Of a stretch of 64,000 nt of DNA, positions 53,526 through 62,223 are shown piece after piece. A program made the translations under genes and the position numbers. The number at the start of each line of letters is the position of its first letter. The first letter of the stretch is position 1. Under the pieces are notes generated by a model that saw only the letters and a list, made by a program, of their open reading frames with translations, searched no databases and had not been told where the DNA came from. Origin of the DNA: Methanococcoides sp052057775 (lineage in GTDB: Archaea; Halobacteriota; Methanosarcinia; Methanosarcinales; Methanosarcinaceae); contig NZ_CP195121.1 of assembly GCF_052057775.1 (NCBI RefSeq), positions 744,001-808,000 of the forward strand. The letters run 5' to 3'.

Positions 53526-54191
53526 ATGAGAAGTATACAGGTCGGTAGCGTCCTTATAGAGTGGCTTGGTCATGCCGGTTTCCTATTGAAGGGACAGGGC
53601 AGGGTCATATTCATAGATCCTTATGTGGTTCCGGATGACCTCGATGTCGGGGAAGGTGCGGATATAATTCTGCTTACACACGAACATTTTGATCACTGCA
53701 ATCCTGAATCGATAAGGCAGGTGCGTGGTAGTATGACAACAACTCTCATTCCTGAGAATATGAGCTTAAAGTTCAGGGGCGATGCAAGGAGGGTAATTGA
53801 AGGCGATATCCTGGACGGTGCCCTCGCGATAAAAGGCGTTAACATCGAAGTGGTGCCTGCATATAATCTGCAAAAGCCTAACCATCCACGCGGGGATGGG
53901 GTGGGATATATCGTGGAACTTGACGGGATCAGGATATACCATGCAGGGGATTCAGACCTCATTCCGGAAATGAAGGACATTAAGGCGGACGTTGTCCTTC
54001 TGCCTATTAGTGAGGCCTATACGATGGGCGAAGAAGACGCATCGGAAGTTGCCGCGATGATCGGTCCGCGGGTTGCGATCCCAATGCATTATGGTTGTGT
54101 GGAGGGAACTGAGGCTGATCCGCAAAGGTTTAAGGAACTTGTGAACGAAAAGGCTCCTGATATAGAAGTTATAATTCTCCAGGACAGGTAA
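53526..54191 (+). CDS. UlaG/UPF0173-type metal-dependent hydrolase (MBL fold)
   Basis: A 221-residue metallo-beta-lactamase-fold protein. Metal ligands are visible in LTHEHFDHC (HxHxDH, about 48-56), HAGDSD (about 140-145) and PMHYG (about 189-193). The chain has the length of UPF0173 enzymes, whose substrates are unknown, although UlaG relatives are lactonases. Upstream of rnp4 by 34 bases on the same strand. Confidence 0.92.
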   Translation: MRSIQVGSVLIEWLGHAGFLLKGQGRVIFIDPYVVPDDLDVGEGADIILLTHEHFDHCNPESIRQVRGSMTTTLIPENMSLKFRGDARRVIEGDILDGALAIKGVNIEVVPAYNLQKPNHPRGDGVGYIVELDGIRIYHAGDSDLIPEMKDIKADVVLLPISEAYTMGEEDASEVAAMIGPRVAIPMHYGCVEGTEADPQRFKELVNEKAPDIEVIILQDR

Positions 54192-54225
54192 CCGGGGGAA
54201 GTGTAATACTCATAGGTATTTTTGT

Positions 54226-54555
54226 ATGGCACGAAAAAAGAAGGATCAAAAGAACCTTATAAAGGACATTGCAGGCCAGAGGATAGAATATCTTTTCAGG
54301 CTTGCAGAAGAAAGTTATGCCACCAGCCCGGAAAGGAGTAACCGGTATATATCTCTGGCAAGACGCATTGCTATGAGGTATCGTGTAAGGTTTCCCTCAT
54401 TTCTGAAGCGCAGGATCTGCAAGGATTGCCACTCTTTTCTCGTACCGGGCAGCAGTTCGAGGATAAGGCTTCATGGCAGGTATATGACAATAACCTGCCT
54501 TAAATGTGGGAAAGAAATGCGCTATCCTTACAGATCTGGCGGTAAATCAGATTAA
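54226..54555 (+). CDS. rnp4: Ribonuclease P protein component 4
   Basis: A 109-residue archaeal Rpr2/Rnp4. It has a basic N-terminal helix pair (KKKDQKNLI, YISLARRIAMRYRV) and a zinc ribbon with CKDC and CLKC (about 64-91). It binds the RNase P RNA together with the other protein subunits for tRNA 5' maturation. The gene ends tail to tail with a membrane protein gene, and their stop codons overlap. Confidence 0.94.
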   Translation: MARKKKDQKNLIKDIAGQRIEYLFRLAEESYATSPERSNRYISLARRIAMRYRVRFPSFLKRRICKDCHSFLVPGSSSRIRLHGRYMTITCLKCGKEMRYPYRSGGKSD

Positions 54556-54797
54556 TTGCCTGTAACAATGTTCAGGAGCCTGACAATAAGGTATGCTGCA
54601 AGTATCATTCCAAGTCCCATGATCGCAAAGATCAGAAGGTTCCTGATCACAACATCTTTTTCAGATCCTGCTCTGATACCAAAGGCTCCGCACGTGCCGC
54701 CTGAACAGCCACCGCATGCGCTGGGTGTCTGTACAGGTATTTCCTTTTCTTCAGGCATTTCACTGAGTACGGTGATAGTTGGTTTTGTTTTTGGCAT
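54552..54797 (-). CDS. Small Cys-rich protein with one membrane span
   Basis: An 81-residue protein: a polar start, a Pro/Glu stretch, a CGGCSGGTCGAFG segment (about 28-40) and one C-terminal transmembrane helix (about 54-76). The four Gly-spaced Cys look like a metal site. I recognise no family. ATG 54797 is preferred to 54812. The stop codon overlaps that of rnp4 on the other strand. Confidence 0.6.
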   Translation of the reverse strand: MPKTKPTITVLSEMPEEKEIPVQTPSACGGCSGGTCGAFGIRAGSEKDVVIRNLLIFAIMGLGMILAAYLIVRLLNIVTGN

Positions 54798-54865
54798 GAT
54801 ATTCGCCTGCAATGGTTATATCTGAATTATATGTTCCATTATGGGTATAATTATGTATAAAAAAG

Positions 54866-54950
54866 CGACGAGAGGGGGATTCGAACCCCCGAGGTGCAAG
54901 GCACCACAGGATTAGCAATCCTGCGCCATACCGGGCTTGGCTATCTCGTC
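54866..54950 (-). tRNA. tRNA-Ser (anticodon GCU)
   Basis: An 85-nt class II tRNA with a long variable arm. The acceptor pairs GACGAGA with TCTCGTC, the anticodon stem is CAGGA/TCCTG with loop TTGCTAA giving GCU, and the T arm is GGGGG TTCGAAT CCCCC. The discriminator is G. No CCA is encoded. Confidence 0.95.
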
Positions 54951-55030
54951 ATCGTATCAGCATGTTATTACCATGCCTGCACCTAAAAGGCAATAGCAAT
55001 ATTTAATGCTTTTCGTTTGAAGTTCAAAGT

Positions 55031-55343
55031 GACGGGCACGCCGCGAGTTGCTGTTCCTCACACAACCAAATGATCTGTGACCTCTCCTCCACCCCGCAGC
55101 CCTACAAGCGACAAGCGTCCACGGTAGGTCTGCTCCCTTCCGGGCCTCGACTGGTTCCCACAGTAAAGATAAAAGAACCAATTCTCCAATTAGTTCTTCT
55201 ACCAACGCCATCCAAGCAGGACGGGGCTTCTCAGTTGAGATCACAGGTTTGGAAATGATTAAAACAACGTCTTTTGGCTTCGTCTCCCGCATATCGGCGA
55301 TTTCGGGTTACAGGTAACGCCGGCCTACCCAGACTAGCCCGTC
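55031..55343 (-). ncRNA. Signal recognition particle 7S RNA
   Basis: A 313-nt RNA gene. The 5' GACGGGC pairs with the 3' GCCCGTC as archaeal helix 1, the 5' domain has the conserved ACCTGTAACCCG-type segment, and helix 8 shows GGCCCGGAAGGGAGCAG, the SRP54-binding core. The size matches archaeal SRP RNA. The 336-base open frame across it is a side effect of its GC-rich stems. It lies about 80 bases upstream of tRNA-Ser on the same strand. Confidence 0.9.
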
Positions 55344-55520
55344 AAGGCATACATATGCCTTACAGGTAATAAAAGTATTCCTCTCTGACGTTCTGAATTA
55401 TGGATTATTGGTATGTTTTTATATAATGGGCCTTTACAGGATGTAAAATATAGTGTACTGCATGTTTATTGTAAGTAAATATCTATATAATGTAGCGCTA
55501 TATACTGTTATGGTGATTTC

Positions 55521-55760
55521 ATGGATGAACTAATGGGTTTTGTGACCGGTAATAAGAACCGGCAGAAATTACTGGCTCTTCTTGGCTCCAAAGGGGAGAT
55601 GGATGCAGCACGTATTGCAAAGAATATGCATGTGGTAAAACCATCCGTTGACAGGATACTTGCCGAGCTTGTAGAAAAGGAAATGCTGAGCGAAAATGAC
55701 GGAATGTACTCCCTCACGGAGCTTGGTACCACTATTGAGAGATCAATTCATTCTATCTGA
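55521..55760 (+). CDS. Small winged-helix protein
   Basis: A 79-residue protein with a wHTH fold: GNKNRQKLLALLG as helix 1, DAARIAKNMHVVKPSVDRILAEL as the HTH (about 27-50) and a C-terminal wing strand with GMYSLTELG. It resembles small archaeal transcription regulators; the target is unknown. A hairpin terminator follows at 55774. Confidence 0.82.
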   Translation: MDELMGFVTGNKNRQKLLALLGSKGEMDAARIAKNMHVVKPSVDRILAELVEKEMLSENDGMYSLTELGTTIERSIHSI

Positions 55761-55773
55761 TAAAAAAGTACTA

Positions 55774-55805
55774 TGAGAGTTATTTACTATCTCTCACATT
55801 TTTGT
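55774..55805 (+). terminator. Hairpin terminator after the winged-helix gene
   Basis: TGAGAG (55774-55779) pairs with CTCTCA (55791-55796), followed by ATTTTTG. Confidence 0.5.
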
Positions 55806-55820
55806 TTTTAATATTATCCT

Positions 55821-57203
55821 TTAATGGATAACATCACAGTTGATCTCTATTCCAGTATCTGATATTGCGTACTCACGCATGTTAAGTGCATGTTTGGAAC
55901 CTTTGCACTTGATTATCCTGATATACCTCTTAACTTCATTTGAGTATACGACCTGTCTGACCGTAACAACAGTATCCACAATAAATGAGGCATCCTTGCT
56001 CATGATCCTGTCATTTTCCTGTGAGGACATCTCAGTGGTAATTACCGATGTCACTCCTTTTGTCTTAAGGTAGGATGTAAGTCTCTGGAGGTATCCGCGG
56101 AGTTTGATAATATCCGGGAATGTTATCTCAAGGTTGATCAGTCCATCCACAAAAAGCCTTGTAGCCCCCATGCTTTCCACAAGTTCTTTTATCCTTGTGG
56201 CATGCTCATCCGGATGAATGTCCTCCGGGTTTGCGTGTATGAATTTCAGTGTTCCTGAATCTACATACTTTTGCATGTCACATCCGAATTTTCCTGCTTC
56301 ACGGATGATCTGTTGTGGAAGTTCGTTGTATGTTACTAATATGCTATTTTCCCCGTTCTTCAGTCCTTCGATAAGGAAATGCCATCCGAATATACTTTTT
56401 CCGGTCCCTGGTTCACCTGCAATAAGCACGCTGTTGCCTGCGATCATTCCGCCGTGGAGCATAAGGTCAAAGTTCTCATTTCCGGATTTTATCTTTGTCT
56501 CTGTAAGACTGTCTACGCTTTCCACGATCAGACGGGGGTATGCTGTAAATCCTCCTGAGCTTACATCATAACTGTATTCGCGGGCTGTACACTTTGCCCG
56601 GCTTTCAGGCTCTATCCCAAGCATCTTCAGAACCCTCAGTTTATGGGCAGTATGATATCCTGAGTTCTCTTTTGAGAGGTAGATGATCCCGTCTGTAAGA
56701 TGGCTGGCGACATTTCCGTGTATCTGGTCTTCCAGAAGTTCTCCGGTGAGCATGACAAAGGCATTCGATTCCTTGAGCATTGAATCCAGGGTGTAGAAGA
56801 AGCGTCTTCTTTCCTGTTCGACAAAACCAAATCCAATGGGTGTTATCGGATCAATTACCAGACGGTCAGGATTTTCCGATGTGATCACATTTCCAATGTC
56901 TATCAATGTGCTCAATGGGTCCTTTTCAGCTGCAGGCCTGCTTATTGGGTATACCATGACGTTATCATCAAGGAACGGGTATATGGAATGTAGTCTCTCT
57001 TCCTTACCGGTAGTCTCTGTTGTAAGGGGAATGTATAGTGTCTTCTCTCCCTTTTTTGCAGCATTCGATAGCATCTGAAGTGCCATTGTGGTCTTGCCAA
57101 CTCCTGCCGTACCTGCGATCAATATAATAGATGGTTTCCTGAAGCCTCCCAGGATGTCATCAAGACCATCGATACAACATGACAAATTTTGAACTTCTGA
57201 CAT
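55821..57203 (-). CDS. KaiC-like RecA-fold ATPase
   Basis: A 460-residue protein with two RecA-type ATPase domains: N-terminal with Walker A GTAGVGKTT (about 29-37) and LVIDPITP; C-terminal with GEPGTGKSIFG (about 260-270) and Walker B LFVDGLINL. Archaeal KaiC-like proteins act as regulatory or signalling ATPases rather than clock parts. The second Walker B lacks the usual double acidic pair. Transcribed alone, convergent with the small winged-helix gene. Confidence 0.88.
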   Translation of the reverse strand: MSEVQNLSCCIDGLDDILGGFRKPSIILIAGTAGVGKTTMALQMLSNAAKKGEKTLYIPLTTETTGKEERLHSIYPFLDDNVMVYPISRPAAEKDPLSTLIDIGNVITSENPDRLVIDPITPIGFGFVEQERRRFFYTLDSMLKESNAFVMLTGELLEDQIHGNVASHLTDGIIYLSKENSGYHTAHKLRVLKMLGIEPESRAKCTAREYSYDVSSGGFTAYPRLIVESVDSLTETKIKSGNENFDLMLHGGMIAGNSVLIAGEPGTGKSIFGWHFLIEGLKNGENSILVTYNELPQQIIREAGKFGCDMQKYVDSGTLKFIHANPEDIHPDEHATRIKELVESMGATRLFVDGLINLEITFPDIIKLRGYLQRLTSYLKTKGVTSVITTEMSSQENDRIMSKDASFIVDTVVTVRQVVYSNEVKRYIRIIKCKGSKHALNMREYAISDTGIEINCDVIH

Positions 57204-57309
57204 TGTAATTTTCCATATGGATAAAGGGTTACTTATAATTTCTTGATTTTATGTTCCTAAGGTGTATAAAAAGAATATCCTGTATTTATGTCCCTTTTAT
57301 ATTCCCTGA

Positions 57310-57576
57310 TCATTCTGTTTCACTGAAAGGTTCAGTCGTGAGCTTCCCGTTCTTTTCTATGAGCATCTCTATCTTCTTTTCAGAAGCCTCGATCTTCTGG
57401 TTACAGAGGAGTGCCAGTCTCATTCCTTTCTCGAATGTCCCTATGCTGTCGTCCAGTGTGAGTTGCCCTCTTTCAAGATGCTCGACAATTGTTTCCAGCT
57501 CCTCGAGAGCTTCTTCGAATGTGAGTTCGCCAATATTATCTTCACAGCTTTTTTCGATATTGTCTGTATTTGCCAT
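57310..57576 (-). CDS. xseB: Exodeoxyribonuclease VII small subunit
   Basis: An 88-residue helical protein with the XseB segments LTFEEALEELETIVEHLERGQLTL (split around residues 13-38) and EKGMRLALLC (about 46-56). It binds XseA to form exonuclease VII. ATG 57576 follows GAGGTG six bases upstream; an in-frame GTG at 57585 is possible. It starts five bases after the xseA stop. Confidence 0.9.
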   Translation of the reverse strand: MANTDNIEKSCEDNIGELTFEEALEELETIVEHLERGQLTLDDSIGTFEKGMRLALLCNQKIEASEKKIEMLIEKNGKLTTEPFSETE

Positions 57577-57581
57577 GCGTT

Positions 57582-58805
57582 TCACCTCTCAAATGACAGG
57601 TACTTCTTCCTGTCAGCCTTTATATTCTTTACACCGCATTCCAGTATCCCATCGCTGACGATCACATCGATCTCATCTTCTTTCTTTATGCCGCAAACTT
57701 CCTTGATGACCTTCCCGCTTTCAGTGGATACTGCAATACTGTATCCTCTGCTGATGGTGTTCAGGGGACTTACCGAATTGAGCCTGGATGCCTGAAGCCT
57801 GAGCTCTGATGTCTTTTTCTCTACGATCCTCTCAATGGATGATGTCAATTTTGCTGTGAGCTCATCAAGGTGCTGGTAATCCTGTCTCAGGATGTCCATG
57901 AAATGCTCGGGTTCGATCTTTTCCTTAAGGTATTCCAGATGTCTCTTCTTTTCATATATCAGATGTCCTATTTCGCTCTCCATCCTCTGGGACAGGTTCT
58001 TGAGATGTCTTTTGACCTCACTTTTGTCAGGGACCACAAGTTCTGCAGCAGCAGAAGGCGTTGGTGCCCGCAGGTCTGCCGTAAAATCAGATATCGTAAA
58101 ATCGGTTTCATGTCCAACCGCTGAAACAATAGGTTTTTTCGAATTGAAGATCGCTCTGGCAACTGCTTCCTCATTAAAGGACCACAGGTCTTCAAGTGAT
58201 CCTCCTCCACGACCCACTATGATCACGTCAACATCGGTCCTGTTAAGCAGTTCAATGGACCTTGCGATACTTTCAGCAGACCTCTCTCCCTGTACTATTG
58301 TCGGGGAAAGCAGTATGTCAACAGGGTATCTGCGTCCGATCACATTAAGTATATCATGTATTGCGGCCCCTGTGGGAGAGGTTGCAACACCTATTTTCTT
58401 CGGGAACTTCGGGATGGATTGCTTGTGGATGGGGCTGAACAGTCCCTCCTTCTCAAGCTTTTCCTTGAGCTGCTCGTAAGCTTTGTATAATTCTCCTATC
58501 CCGTCAGGCCGCATATCCAGTACCCGTAACTGGTACTGACCCCGGATGGTGTATACGTCAATAGAGCCGAATACAAGGACCTTCATGTTCTTTTCAGGCT
58601 CAAAACGAAGTGTCCTGTTAACAGACCGGAAGCTTACACAGCTTATCTGGCTCTTTTCATCCTTGATAGTAAAATAGTAATGTCCTGAACTATGTTTAGT
58701 TAGATTTGAGATCTCTCCCTGTAGCCATATATTATTCAGGTTCGGATCAGTTGTCAGGATATTCCTGATAAAATTGTTCAGTTCGGTAACGGTATATGCA
58801 GGCAT
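57582..58805 (-). CDS. xseA: Exodeoxyribonuclease VII large subunit
   Basis: A 407-residue XseA. The N-terminal OB fold has NIWLQGEISNLTKHSSGHYYF (partial motif about 20-40), then the catalytic domain with ATSPTGAAIHD, GRGGGSLEDLWSFNEE (about 199-214), SAVGHETDFT and ADLRAPTPSAAAE, and a C-terminal coiled coil. It degrades single-stranded DNA to oligonucleotides. ATG 58805 is preferred to TTG 58820. ExoVII is mainly bacterial, so the pair was probably acquired. Confidence 0.94.
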   Translation of the reverse strand: MPAYTVTELNNFIRNILTTDPNLNNIWLQGEISNLTKHSSGHYYFTIKDEKSQISCVSFRSVNRTLRFEPEKNMKVLVFGSIDVYTIRGQYQLRVLDMRPDGIGELYKAYEQLKEKLEKEGLFSPIHKQSIPKFPKKIGVATSPTGAAIHDILNVIGRRYPVDILLSPTIVQGERSAESIARSIELLNRTDVDVIIVGRGGGSLEDLWSFNEEAVARAIFNSKKPIVSAVGHETDFTISDFTADLRAPTPSAAAELVVPDKSEVKRHLKNLSQRMESEIGHLIYEKKRHLEYLKEKIEPEHFMDILRQDYQHLDELTAKLTSSIERIVEKKTSELRLQASRLNSVSPLNTISRGYSIAVSTESGKVIKEVCGIKKEDEIDVIVSDGILECGVKNIKADRKKYLSFER

Positions 58806-58942
58806 CGACACTTTCTCCAACTTCGTATGCCGTTATGTTCTACCTATTATTAGTATCTGCTGTGAGCACACTGAAAGTAATAGCTTGCAGCAATTGGCGA
58901 AAGGGAAAGTATCAGGCACATATGCCTGATATCTTTCATGGA

Positions 58943-59959
58943 TCATGCTTTTCTTTTAGCTTTCTTGTTAGCGAGTGCTTCTATGGGCTTCAGGTCCACA
59001 TTATCCGATACGGTAAGTTTTCCTTCATCAACTGCGCTCATGAAGAACTTGTTCCCCACCGGTGTGCGTATTATCAGTGTGGTTTCTCCTCCCGGGCTTC
59101 CAATGGACCCTGCGGAAATATCCGCGCCAGGGGCTGTCAGGTCGGTACAGATGGCACAACCGGGGCGTATGCAGTCCTCTACTTCGGAAAGCGGGATCGT
59201 ATGGACCTCCCCTCTCTCTGTTGTGATCTCCAGTTTTCCGGGAATATCAAGGCGTTTGATCTGCCAGGGGTCTATCCCCATTTCCTTTTTGAACTTTCCT
59301 TCAACCATTTTCTCATAGTCGAACGTCTCAGTACAGAACAGGCCGATCATCAACCTTATGGAATCCCTGAAGGGACGTATCAGATCGTGCTCACTTTTAC
59401 GCATCTGACTGATCGCCTGGACGACGCAAGGTACTCCCACTATCGCTATATTGCGGTACTTTTTTGTGATCACTGCTTCCTTCAGGGCAGAAAGTAGCGG
59501 TATCCACCAGTTGTACCGGCTGCCAGCCTGCTTTGCTATCATCTCGCTGGAGGTGATCAGTATTGACTTTGGCTTAAGGCTCCAGGGGTCCTCAGTAACG
59601 GTGATCACTGCGTCAACAAGCTCCTGTTCCAGTGCGTTCATGAGGATCGCGGTGACCGCACCTCCGCTCTGTTTCTTCTCAACATCGAAGTTTGCTGAAG
59701 CGGACACTATGTCAATGGAATTTCCGATTGTCTCGATCTTCCTTTCGTTCACTCTGGGACAGATCTCATAGCAGGCACCGCAGGGGACGCCGTCATTCTC
59801 TGATTTGCAGTATCCGTCATTCATCGGGTGTGTTGAATTCTCTCCTGTTTCAAAGAAAAGTGAGTTTGCCGGGCACACTGCAACACAGGCACCACAACAT
59901 GCACACTTCCCGGTATGCCACACACTGTTCTCCAGATCAGTATAGTTCTTGTCATACAT
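58943..59959 (-). CDS. FrhB/F420-type electron-transfer subunit linked to glutamate synthase
   Basis: A 338-residue protein. The N-terminal region has two cluster motifs (CACCGACVAVCP about 18-29, and CGACYEICP about 61-69). The rest matches the coenzyme F420 hydrogenase/dehydrogenase beta-subunit domain (FrhB type), with AKQAGSRYNWW, a GVPCVVQAI segment (about 175-183), FCTETFDYEKM and a CIRPGCAICTDL cluster region. FrhB-type subunits bind FAD and F420. It follows gltB3 by four bases, so it probably feeds electrons from F420H2 to glutamate synthase. Confidence 0.88.
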   Translation of the reverse strand: MYDKNYTDLENSVWHTGKCACCGACVAVCPANSLFFETGENSTHPMNDGYCKSENDGVPCGACYEICPRVNERKIETIGNSIDIVSASANFDVEKKQSGGAVTAILMNALEQELVDAVITVTEDPWSLKPKSILITSSEMIAKQAGSRYNWWIPLLSALKEAVITKKYRNIAIVGVPCVVQAISQMRKSEHDLIRPFRDSIRLMIGLFCTETFDYEKMVEGKFKKEMGIDPWQIKRLDIPGKLEITTERGEVHTIPLSEVEDCIRPGCAICTDLTAPGADISAGSIGSPGGETTLIIRTPVGNKFFMSAVDEGKLTVSDNVDLKPIEALANKKAKRKA

Positions 59960-59963
59960 GTTA

Positions 59964-60707
59964 TCACTCCCAGGTGTACTTGCCTGCGAACGGCCTGATG
60001 CTTGCAGGTACTATACAGGTGTAGTTCATATCCAGCAGTCCTGATGGATCCATATTGAAATGTTCACAGAACTCTTCCACGTATGGGGTTATCATCTCAA
60101 GCTCTTTTTCTCCGAACCTTGCTTTTTTAGCACCGATCCCCAGAAGCTCGTCTTTTACCTCTCCGCGGACAACGATCATTCCTCCGTGGATACCACTGCC
60201 TATCCCACGGTCAACCACAGGTTTGTCCTGTCCTATTCCGAGCACAAGGATAAGTCCGCCGGCCATGTATTCTCCCAGGAAGGAATGTGCAGTTCCTCCC
60301 ACTACAAGAACGGGGCGGTGTTCCTCCTCGTATTGCTTCATGTGGATCCCGCCGCGGTATCCGATGTTCTTCTCCACGAAAAGTTTTCCGCCGCGCATAC
60401 TGTGTGCTGCGGCATCTCCGGTGCTTCCATGGACAATTATAGTTCCACTGTCCATTGTGTTGCCTGGGGCATGGTCGCAGTTCCCGTTGACGATGCAGGT
60501 AGGCCCGTTCATGAACATTCCGAGGTCTCCTCCGGCAACTCCATTGATGGTTATCCTGACATCACCTTTCAGACCGTCAGCAATGAATCGCTGTCCTATT
60601 ACATTGTTCAGGACTATCTCCTCTGCACCTTTCTTTACAGCCTCCCTTATCATCTCATTCAGCGGTGTATAGTGGATGTCCTTTGCATCGATCTCTACTT
60701 TTTTCAT
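59964..60707 (-). CDS. gltB3: Glutamate synthase GXGXG domain subunit
   Basis: A 247-residue protein forming the right-handed beta-helix that is the C-terminal domain of bacterial GltB. G-x-x-G-x-x-x-x-G repeats run from about 55 to 200 (GVAGGDLGMFMNG, GSTGDAAAHSMRGG, GIGSGIHGGMIVVRG). The start is ATG 60707 with GGTGGGGG upstream; a longer frame to 60743 overlaps gltB2. The gap to gltB2 is four bases. In archaea the three GltB parts are separate genes, as here. Confidence 0.92.
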   Translation of the reverse strand: MKKVEIDAKDIHYTPLNEMIREAVKKGAEEIVLNNVIGQRFIADGLKGDVRITINGVAGGDLGMFMNGPTCIVNGNCDHAPGNTMDSGTIIVHGSTGDAAAHSMRGGKLFVEKNIGYRGGIHMKQYEEEHRPVLVVGGTAHSFLGEYMAGGLILVLGIGQDKPVVDRGIGSGIHGGMIVVRGEVKDELLGIGAKKARFGEKELEMITPYVEEFCEHFNMDPSGLLDMNYTCIVPASIRPFAGKYTWE

Positions 60708-60711
60708 GTTA

Positions 60712-62223
60712 TCAGGCCCCCACCGGCTTAACCTGCAGGACATCCAGCGTACCTTCGTCCAGCATATAGCCTCTCAGGCGACTTCTGTTGCTTCTCAAAC
60801 TTTCTATACTGTTAATTCCGGCAGCTCCCATCAGCTCACTGAGCTCAAGCGTCCATGAGCGGATGAGGTTTGCTACATGCTCGGACTCGACCTCGGGGTC
60901 CAGGCGCTCAACGAGGTCCGGCCTCTGGGTTGCGATACCCCAGGGGCACATGCCTCTGTAGCACTGGCCGCATACACGGCAGCCCATTGCGATGAGTGCA
61001 CCTGTTCCGATGTAGACTGCATCTGCTCCGAGGGCTATGGATTTTGCAATATCTGCACTGTTGCGGATACCTCCGCTTGCAATTACCGAGATCTTGTTCC
61101 TGATACCCTGGTCCTTGAGCTTCTGGTCAACGCTTGCAACAGCTGCTTCGATAGGGATGCCAACATTGTCCCTGAAGACCTTTGGCGTTGCTCCGCTACC
61201 TCCGCGGAATCCGTCAATTACAACGGCGTCTGCTGAGGATCGTGCGATACCTGCTGCAATTGCCGCAGCATTGTGGACAGCTGCGATCTTTACGAACACA
61301 GGTTTCTTCCATTCGGTAGCTTCCTTGAGACTTCTCACAAGCTGTGCGAGGTCTTCGATACTGTATATGTCATGGTGCGGCGCAGGGCTGATAGCGTCAC
61401 TTCCCAGGGGTATCATACGGGTGCAGGATACGTCCTGACACACCTTTTCTCCGGGAAGGTGTCCTCCTATACCCGGCTTTGCACCCTGGCCGATCTTGAT
61501 CTCAATAGCGGCTCCCCTTTCCAGGTAGTTGATGTCAACACCGAAACGACCGGATGCCACCTGTACGATCATGTTCTTCTGGTATGGGTAGATCGCCTTA
61601 TGGAGACCTCCTTCGCCGGTTCCCATGAATGTTCCGGTCTTCTCCACAGCTTTCGCAAGGCTTAGCTGTGCGTTGAGGCTGATAGCGCCGTAGCTCATGT
61701 GGCCTATCATGATAGGGGTCTCAAGCTTGAGGTTGGGGGTGAGTTTGGTCAGCAGTTCTATATCGCCATTGTCCTTCTTTTTGATCTCCAGCTTTGATGG
61801 CTTTTTACCAAGATATGTGCGAAGCTCCATTGGTTCACGAAGAGGATCTATGCTCGGGTTCGTTACCTGACATGCATCGAGAACAAGCCTGTCGAAGATC
61901 ACCGGGTATGGTTTTGCATTTCCCATTCCTGACAGGATGATCTTTCCGGTACGTGCCTGGTTGATGATATCCTCACGTGCCTCAGCGGTCCAGAGTGGAT
62001 GGCTGCGATAGTCTACCGGCCTTTCCTGAAGGGATATGGCATCCCTGGGACACATGGAGATGCAGTGATGACATGCTGTACATTTGCGTGAATCGATAAT
62101 GATCCTGTCATCTTCCCTGTGGAACACTCCATACGAACAGTTATCGATACAACGCATACAGTGCATGCATTGTTCACGGTCGATGCTGACCTTGTACTTA
62201 AGCGGTACACTTCCAAGGCTCAT
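60712..62223 (-). CDS. gltB2: Glutamate synthase FMN/iron-sulfur domain
   Basis: A 503-residue synthase subunit. An N-terminal ferredoxin domain has CMHCMRCIDNC and CTACHHCISMCP (about 18-60). The FMN-binding barrel has PIMIGHMSYGAIS, EIKIGQGAKPGIGG, and SGGIRNSADIAKSIALGADAV (partial, about 405-425), and the 3Fe-4S loop has CRVCGQCYRGMCPWG (about 442-456). It combines ammonia with 2-oxoglutarate to form glutamate. Its ATG overlaps the stop of gltB1 (ATGA). Confidence 0.95.
   Translation of the reverse strand: MSLGSVPLKYKVSIDREQCMHCMRCIDNCSYGVFHREDDRIIIDSRKCTACHHCISMCPRDAISLQERPVDYRSHPLWTAEAREDIINQARTGKIILSGMGNAKPYPVIFDRLVLDACQVTNPSIDPLREPMELRTYLGKKPSKLEIKKKDNGDIELLTKLTPNLKLETPIMIGHMSYGAISLNAQLSLAKAVEKTGTFMGTGEGGLHKAIYPYQKNMIVQVASGRFGVDINYLERGAAIEIKIGQGAKPGIGGHLPGEKVCQDVSCTRMIPLGSDAISPAPHHDIYSIEDLAQLVRSLKEATEWKKPVFVKIAAVHNAAAIAAGIARSSADAVVIDGFRGGSGATPKVFRDNVGIPIEAAVASVDQKLKDQGIRNKISVIASGGIRNSADIAKSIALGADAVYIGTGALIAMGCRVCGQCYRGMCPWGIATQRPDLVERLDPEVESEHVANLIRSWTLELSELMGAAGINSIESLRSNRSRLRGYMLDEGTLDVLQVKPVGA

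Noticed and set aside
54957..55292. Open reading frame of 111 codons near tRNA-Ser
   Set aside because: It lies on the SRP RNA gene, whose helix 8 core and paired ends are clear; the frame is a by-product of the stems.
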